Origin: Nyssa sinensis
Taxonomy: Eukaryota; Streptophyta; Magnoliopsida; Cornales; Nyssaceae
Assembly (NCBI GenBank): GCA_008638375.1
Contig: CM018048.1
Coordinates: 2,881,940 to 2,945,939 of the forward strand
Length of the DNA: 64,000 nucleotides
Reading direction: 5' to 3'
Position 1 is the stretch's first letter, and every line of letters starts with the position of its first letter. The notes under the pieces are model-generated. The model searched no databases. It had not been told where the DNA came from and saw nothing but the letters and a program-made list of their open reading frames with translations. This document shows positions 59,701 through 64,000 of the stretch, one piece after another. Made by a program: the position numbers and the translations under genes.

Positions 59701-62140
59701 CTCGGATCATTAGTAAATACTGTGACATATAGATGACAGAAACACACTAACACCTAAATAGCATGAGCATTTTATGTTTCTATCATAGTGGTAGAAATAG
59801 CCTGAAAAAGAGTGAAGAAAAGGAAGGAAGAACTAGTTTTGGTTTCCTCCACATAATGATAATAGTGTTTCCAAAATTGATACATAAAGTGCATGAGGTT
59901 ACCGACGTTGTGGGGTTTGGGAAGGGTTAGATGTATGCAGTCTTATCCCTGCAAACGAAGCGTTGATGCATACTGTGAAAAATTAAACTACAATATATGG
60001 GCAGTTGAAGGTTGTTCACTGTGATGCCCTGAGAATAATTTTTCTATCTGGTGCATTTGTTCTTGTTGAGTTTGACCCTATCTAGTATTAACCTGAGATG
60101 CTTTTCTTTCTGCCTGACCAGGTATGATTTCCGAGGTGGATTTTGGGGTGTGATGGGCCAGCCTTGCCTTGGCATAATTCCTGTGAGCTCAATTAACGAT
60201 TTAATGCATACAACTAAATTGCTTTGTGGACAGAGTTTCATGTTATCAAATATTTTGATGACACAGTAGTGTTGTCTTGCAGCCATTTATTGAAGAATTC
60301 CATTATCCCATGCCAAAGAATTGTGCTGCTGGAAACTCCAGTGTTTTTGTAAATGGACGAGAACTTCATCAGCGAGATTTAGATTTACTCGCTGGCAGAG
60401 GTCTGCCAACCACAAGAGATAAATCTTACATTGTTGAGTTTTCTGGTAAAGTTTTGGATGTGGACACTGGTGAAGAACTACACAGCCTTGGCAAACTTGC
60501 CCCAACGTAAGTTCTGCTGCTCCTGACAATAGATTACGTTTCTTATTTTCTTTAAAACTCTGCATATTTGCAAACAATTAATTCCAGCAGTTAATTTTTC
60601 ATCTTGTTGCTTTGTTAGTATTTGTGCGGGCTCAACACTTGTGACTGGCACCATATGGGAAGCCTCCGAGCTAGAAGTTGACCTGGTTGGTTGACTGAAG
60701 ATGTGGCTAAATACTTTATGAAGGCTTAATTAAAAGTAATTACACATTATGTCAGTAGCTGCCTATGGCATCTATTGGTTGTGAAGCATCTGGCCTCAAG
60801 TTTTTGGGATTAAGATGTGCCAAGTTGCGTTGAGTTGAACATCTGTTACAATTAATTGTGGCTGTATAGTCCTGAACCCCATTTTTCTAAAAACCAATTT
60901 CATGTGGTAAATCATGCTAGGTTAAGTGAAACCAAATGGTAAATTTTGTGTAATTTCTGTTCATTTTCTTCTTCCTAAAAAAAATTGGACATTGGGAAGC
61001 ACTGTGCTCATATGCCTTACATAACATGTGAGTGGACTGGTGTGCCTCACACGCGCAGAGTGGTTGAATGGTTGTCCAATGCATTCCCTCTTGCACTCTC
61101 AATGGAGTTACTGTTTTCTCCTGCTCCTTCACTTGTGGGTCATGAGATGTTTATTAGGTTCTTTTGGGGAAAAAAGTGTGAGAAACTAGCATTGACACCT
61201 TAAGAAGTAAGAAACATTATTCTCTTAATAGCTTTTTTTGTGTGGGTATTATTCTCTTGATATATTTGTGGAGATTTGTGAAAGAAAGTTTCAGAAATCA
61301 CAGAAGTATAAAAAAGGACAGTGCCAGCTTAAGGTCCCCCCTTTTCTAGAAGTTTTGTGAAAAAGGTATCATTTTCTCAATTAATGGTATAACAAGTTAT
61401 GTACACTAGAGTTGTAGGGTGTGTGAGGTATGTGATTAGCACCATTCTTTTTTCTCTTAAGAATTTTGAATTTTATAACAAAATTGTTTCTATTGTTCAA
61501 CTGGAGAAGTTATGGTGTTTGCTACATTAATCTTGAAGTCTTATGCTACAAATGTTGAATGGAAAGTCCAATTTTTTTAATAAAGTAATTTATTTTAAAT
61601 TTGAAGTGTTCTGGTTAGTACTGTTATGTTGTGAAGTGCTGGTTTCAACAGCAATGCCGATTCACAAACACCTATAGCTCACATTCTAGTCAATATGTAG
61701 TGATGCAGGCAAGTTGATGCTAGATGCCATTTCTCCTCTTATCAAATAAAAGGAAGTAAAGAGTCATCCCAGAGTAAATGCTTTCCCAGTAGAATAGTGG
61801 GTTTCTTCAATTTGAGAAGTCTAAAATTCTCCACTGTTCATGTTTAGAATCTTCATTGGCTCTCCGTTCGTTGTTTTCTTGTTTGACATGCATTTAGCTA
61901 CCATTCAGATGGTTTCATTATGATAATGGTTGTGCATTCACAGGTTGGAGTCTTAGCACTTTCTACTGAGGGGGGATATGATTTTTATTTCTAGTCTATG
62001 TTAATTGAGATGTGTCCTAAACTTCACTGCCATTAAATTGATTTTCATACGGATGCATTATTAACCATCAACATTTGAACAGGGTTGACAAGTGTAAGCG
62101 TGGATTCGGGATGAAAGTTGTGAGAAAACTTGCATCATGA
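56779..62140 (+). CDS. EDR4-like / extra-large G-like DUF3133 zinc-ribbon protein
   Basis: Five exons: 56779-56893, 57133-59635, 60122-60182, 60283-60506 and 62083-62140. All junctions are GT...AG and in frame, giving 986 residues. Residues 9-37 form a CxxC...CxxC zinc ribbon (VRCPKCEILL, YRCGGCGAVL). A short coiled coil follows (about 265-295; DRAELLRKLEELKDQFRRSC), then a Pro/His/Tyr-rich middle. The DUF3133 zinc ribbon comes at about 530-585 (CHPIAGGAPFITCCNCFELL, LKCGACSTIILFEL). The C-terminus (from about 865: PGEYWYDFRGGFWGVMGQPC, VFVNGRELHQRDLDLLAGRG) resembles the region ahead of the G domain in extra-large G proteins, but there is no GTPase domain. Family members include Arabidopsis EDR4, a powdery-mildew resistance regulator, and proteins labelled 'extra-large G-like (DUF3133)'. 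This gene's exact role is unknown. A 22-residue tandem duplication lies at about 595-638. Confidence 0.9.
56894..57132 (+). other. DUF3133 gene intron 1
   Basis: Donor GTATGC, acceptor TTATCCTGCAG. Rich in CA, TA and TG microsatellites. It could be mistaken for coding because one frame stays open for part of it. Confidence 0.85.
58801..58932 (+). repeat. 66-bp in-frame tandem duplication
   Basis: TCAATCAAGATTCTGTTAAG starts at 58801 and 58867. The two 66-bp copies differ at very few bases (for example TTA versus TTG for leucine), adding 22 residues (NQDSVKVDDGSGEKLNENL core) to the protein. Confidence 0.92.
59636..60121 (+). other. DUF3133 gene intron 2
   Basis: Donor GTAAGT, acceptor CTGACCAG; the split codon TG|G restores W in YWYD. 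The frame would stop at once if the intron were retained. Nothing else seen. Confidence 0.88.
60507..62082 (+). other. DUF3133 gene intron 4
   Basis: 1.6 kb, donor GTAAGT, acceptor TTTGAACAG. An alternative acceptor (GCTTTGTTAG near 60618) would give a different short tail ending at a TGA around 60694. A GC-richer patch at 60985-61130 is unidentified. Confidence 0.8.
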
Positions 62141-63354
62141 CCATGCTGGATTGAAGATGCCTTGGTTTCCTGTGATGAATCATTCCTGAGATTGATGAAG
62201 CAATCATCCCTCCGCATTAGTGGTATGTGATTAATATGTGGACTTAAATTTTAAAACTAGGATGGATGCAGAGTCAATATCCTTGTTTGATTTATAATTT
62301 GTTGTATTTGTAACAATTGTTTTTTCCTTCCACGAATTCAAATGTTTGCTTGTTTATACTTTAGGATCCCACCTTTGTGGGCAAGCTGGTAGGGCCATGT
62401 CAATTGTGCAGTAAATTAAGATATCAACTCATGCAGAAGAACCATAGACATTAAGAAAATTCATGCCAAGTGTGGCTAGCAGTACATGAGGTGAAAATGT
62501 TATAGATGAACTTGTGAAATCTCTCAAGTAATCATTTTCCTTTTCATTGATGATCTTTCTGCTTTGTGCTTTGGACTATTGGGTGGGTTTTTGTACCAGA
62601 AACATTTATATATTATATATACACACACACTGACAATCACACAGAAGGAACAGGATATAAAAAAATATTGGGTATAATTTTCCTTTAAAATCTTTCAAAA
62701 TTCAATTCTATTTTATATTTCAATTATTTCAAAAAACTAAAATTTGATTTTTAAATTTAAATTATACCAAATTTCATCATTCCAAACACAACCTTAACTC
62801 CTACTATGTTACTTTAATTTGTGTAAAACAAAAAATATAAAGCTGACTTCTAAATGCGGGGACAAAAGAATTAAGAGTATCTCTACAGAGCTCTTGATCA
62901 AAATTTTCCTTCATGATTGTGCTAAAATAATTTATGTGACACTTTAAAAAGTAATTTTTCGAATCTCCAAAATTCTCTTCAAATATCAATATTTGAAAAA
63001 TTGAGGTTACTTGTAATCCTCTATATCTCTCACATAGTTGAAAAAAAGGCTTTGCGATAAACTGGAATAGTAGTCCAGTTTGGTCATCATATCTTCTCCT
63101 AAAAACACAAAAAAAGAAGTTCATGAATTTAAATCTTATTTCTGTTGTCTTATTTATTTGGCTTTGTGACTAATTGGGATAGTCCAGTTGGCCATTGATA
63201 TCTTCTCCTAGAGAAAAAGCCACCTCTCAAAACTGATTTTAATCACCTCACCCATCTTTACTTAATGCCAATCTGTCGCCATTAGTAGAGAAAATTGTTT
63301 TTATCATATAAGGGCCAAGGACCATTTAGTTTTAAGGCCACGGGGCATTTAGTA
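62141..63354. other. 3' UTR of the DUF3133 gene and downstream DNA
   Basis: The first ~450 bases are probably 3' UTR, moderately AT-rich. Beyond a short TATA/CACACA stretch near 62610 the sequence becomes intergenic. A repeated phrase (CTTTG...CCAGTTTGG/TTGGCCAT...ATATCTTCTCCTA) occurs at about 63050-63100 and 63163-63210. No gene seen. Confidence 0.55.
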
Positions 63355-64000
63355 GGGTATCATGTGTTTGAGTCGTGTTAAAGAATATATATTTAAAAAT
63401 ATATATTAATCTTAATATGATACTATTAATTAATCGTGTCAAGTTTTAAAATTCAAATTCAACCCATTCATTAAACAGGTTACACGTGTGAGAAATGTTA
63501 CATTTTTTAAATTTTTATCTCAAATGATGTGATACTGATGTGTGAGAATCACGTTAATTATATAATTTTAAGTATTGTCAGTAATTCAGTATCATGCCAA
63601 TGCCACATTATTTGAGATAGGAATTTGGGATATAATTTTGAAAATTGTACCATTGCTCTACACGTGTTAACATGCTTAACCTATTTATTTTATTTTTTTA
63701 TTTTTTAAATAAAAAATTACCTATCTCTATATATGTATAGATAATTTTAAGTTTAATAAATTTTGGACATTGGACAAATCAAAGTAAAAACTTTTTTTAT
63801 AAGTAAAAAAATCTTCTAACCTTGATAAACTTTTGACATAAGACGAATTATCTTAACTTATGTTATTTTTTATAATTAAACGTATTTAATCGTGTTAAAC
63901 GTATTGACACTACTAAAACTTCAATATAACATGCTTATTAATCATATTATAGTGTCAATCTATTTATGACTCAAACTCAAACTCCGTTCACTTCATGTCG
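63355..64000. mobile_element. hAT-like element, second copy, cut by the window end
   Basis: From GGTATCATGTGTTTGAGTCG on, it aligns with the element at 55636-56161 (shared words GATACTATTAATTAATCGTG, ATTAAACAGGTTA, AAAGTAAAAACTTTTTTTAT). It is interrupted by a 170-bp insertion at 63490. Its right end lies beyond 64000. Confidence 0.7.
63490..63659. mobile_element. 170-bp MITE with perfect 8-bp target duplication
   Basis: Inserted into the hAT-like copy and flanked by ACACGTGT on both sides (63482-63489, 63660-63667). The ends GAGAAATGTTACATTTTTTA and TTGTACCATTGCTCT are imperfect inverted repeats, followed inside by CTCAAATGATGTG and its inverse CACATTATTTGAG. The related copy at 55636 lacks the insert. 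Confidence 0.85.

Overview
This window is nuclear DNA of a flowering plant, almost certainly a eudicot. It has AT-rich intergenic DNA, introns with GT...AG ends, several kinds of plant transposon, and three multi-exon genes that can be matched by sequence to well-known plant families. I cannot name the species.

Layout. (1) 1-10.9 kb, + strand: a COP1-interactive protein 1 (CIP1) homologue. A 31-codon first exon is separated by a 2.9 kb intron, containing a 1.9 kb Mutator-like element with a perfect 9-bp target duplication, from a 5.7 kb second exon. That exon encodes a very long coiled coil with a recent 120-residue tandem-repeat expansion and carries two single-base frame breaks inside the expanded array. 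(2) 12.5-28.1 kb, - strand: a complete eight-exon gene for a mitochondrial adenine-nucleotide carrier of the ADNT1 type (356 codons plus stop). Its introns are swollen by transposons to a 15.6 kb gene. (3) 28.3-40.2 kb: a gene-poor, transposon-rich stretch with hAT-like elements, a foldback element, tandem duplications and an LTR-like remnant. (4) 40.28-40.63 kb, +: a small intronless gene of unknown function. (5) 41.27-45.54 kb: a non-autonomous Gypsy-type LTR retrotransposon with 5-bp target duplication, decayed gag and an antisense ORF but no recognisable polymerase. (6) 45.5-56.3 kb: AT-rich intergenic DNA with a 1.4 kb solo LTR, MITEs and hAT-like elements. (7) 56.3-62.6 kb, +: a five-exon gene for an EDR4-like/'extra-large G-like' DUF3133 zinc-ribbon protein (986 residues as modelled). 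(8) 62.6-64 kb: transposon remnants, including a hAT-like copy interrupted by a 170-bp MITE.

The genes are independent; nothing suggests an operon or cluster for one pathway. CIP1 acts in light signalling and the cytoskeleton, the carrier in mitochondrial adenine nucleotide exchange, and the DUF3133 protein probably in membrane or defence-related functions. From memory, the carrier and a DUF3133 gene are also neighbours in Arabidopsis (At4g01100 and At4g01090), so this may be conserved gene order. I found no CRISPR array, rRNA or convincing tRNA. Exon boundaries come from splice signals, reading-frame continuity and family resemblance, not from transcripts. The most notable observations are the 720-bp higher-order repeat in CIP1 with two +1 breaks, a filled/empty-site pair for a MITE, the gag-only LTR element with an antisense ORF, and several transposons whose target duplications can be read directly.
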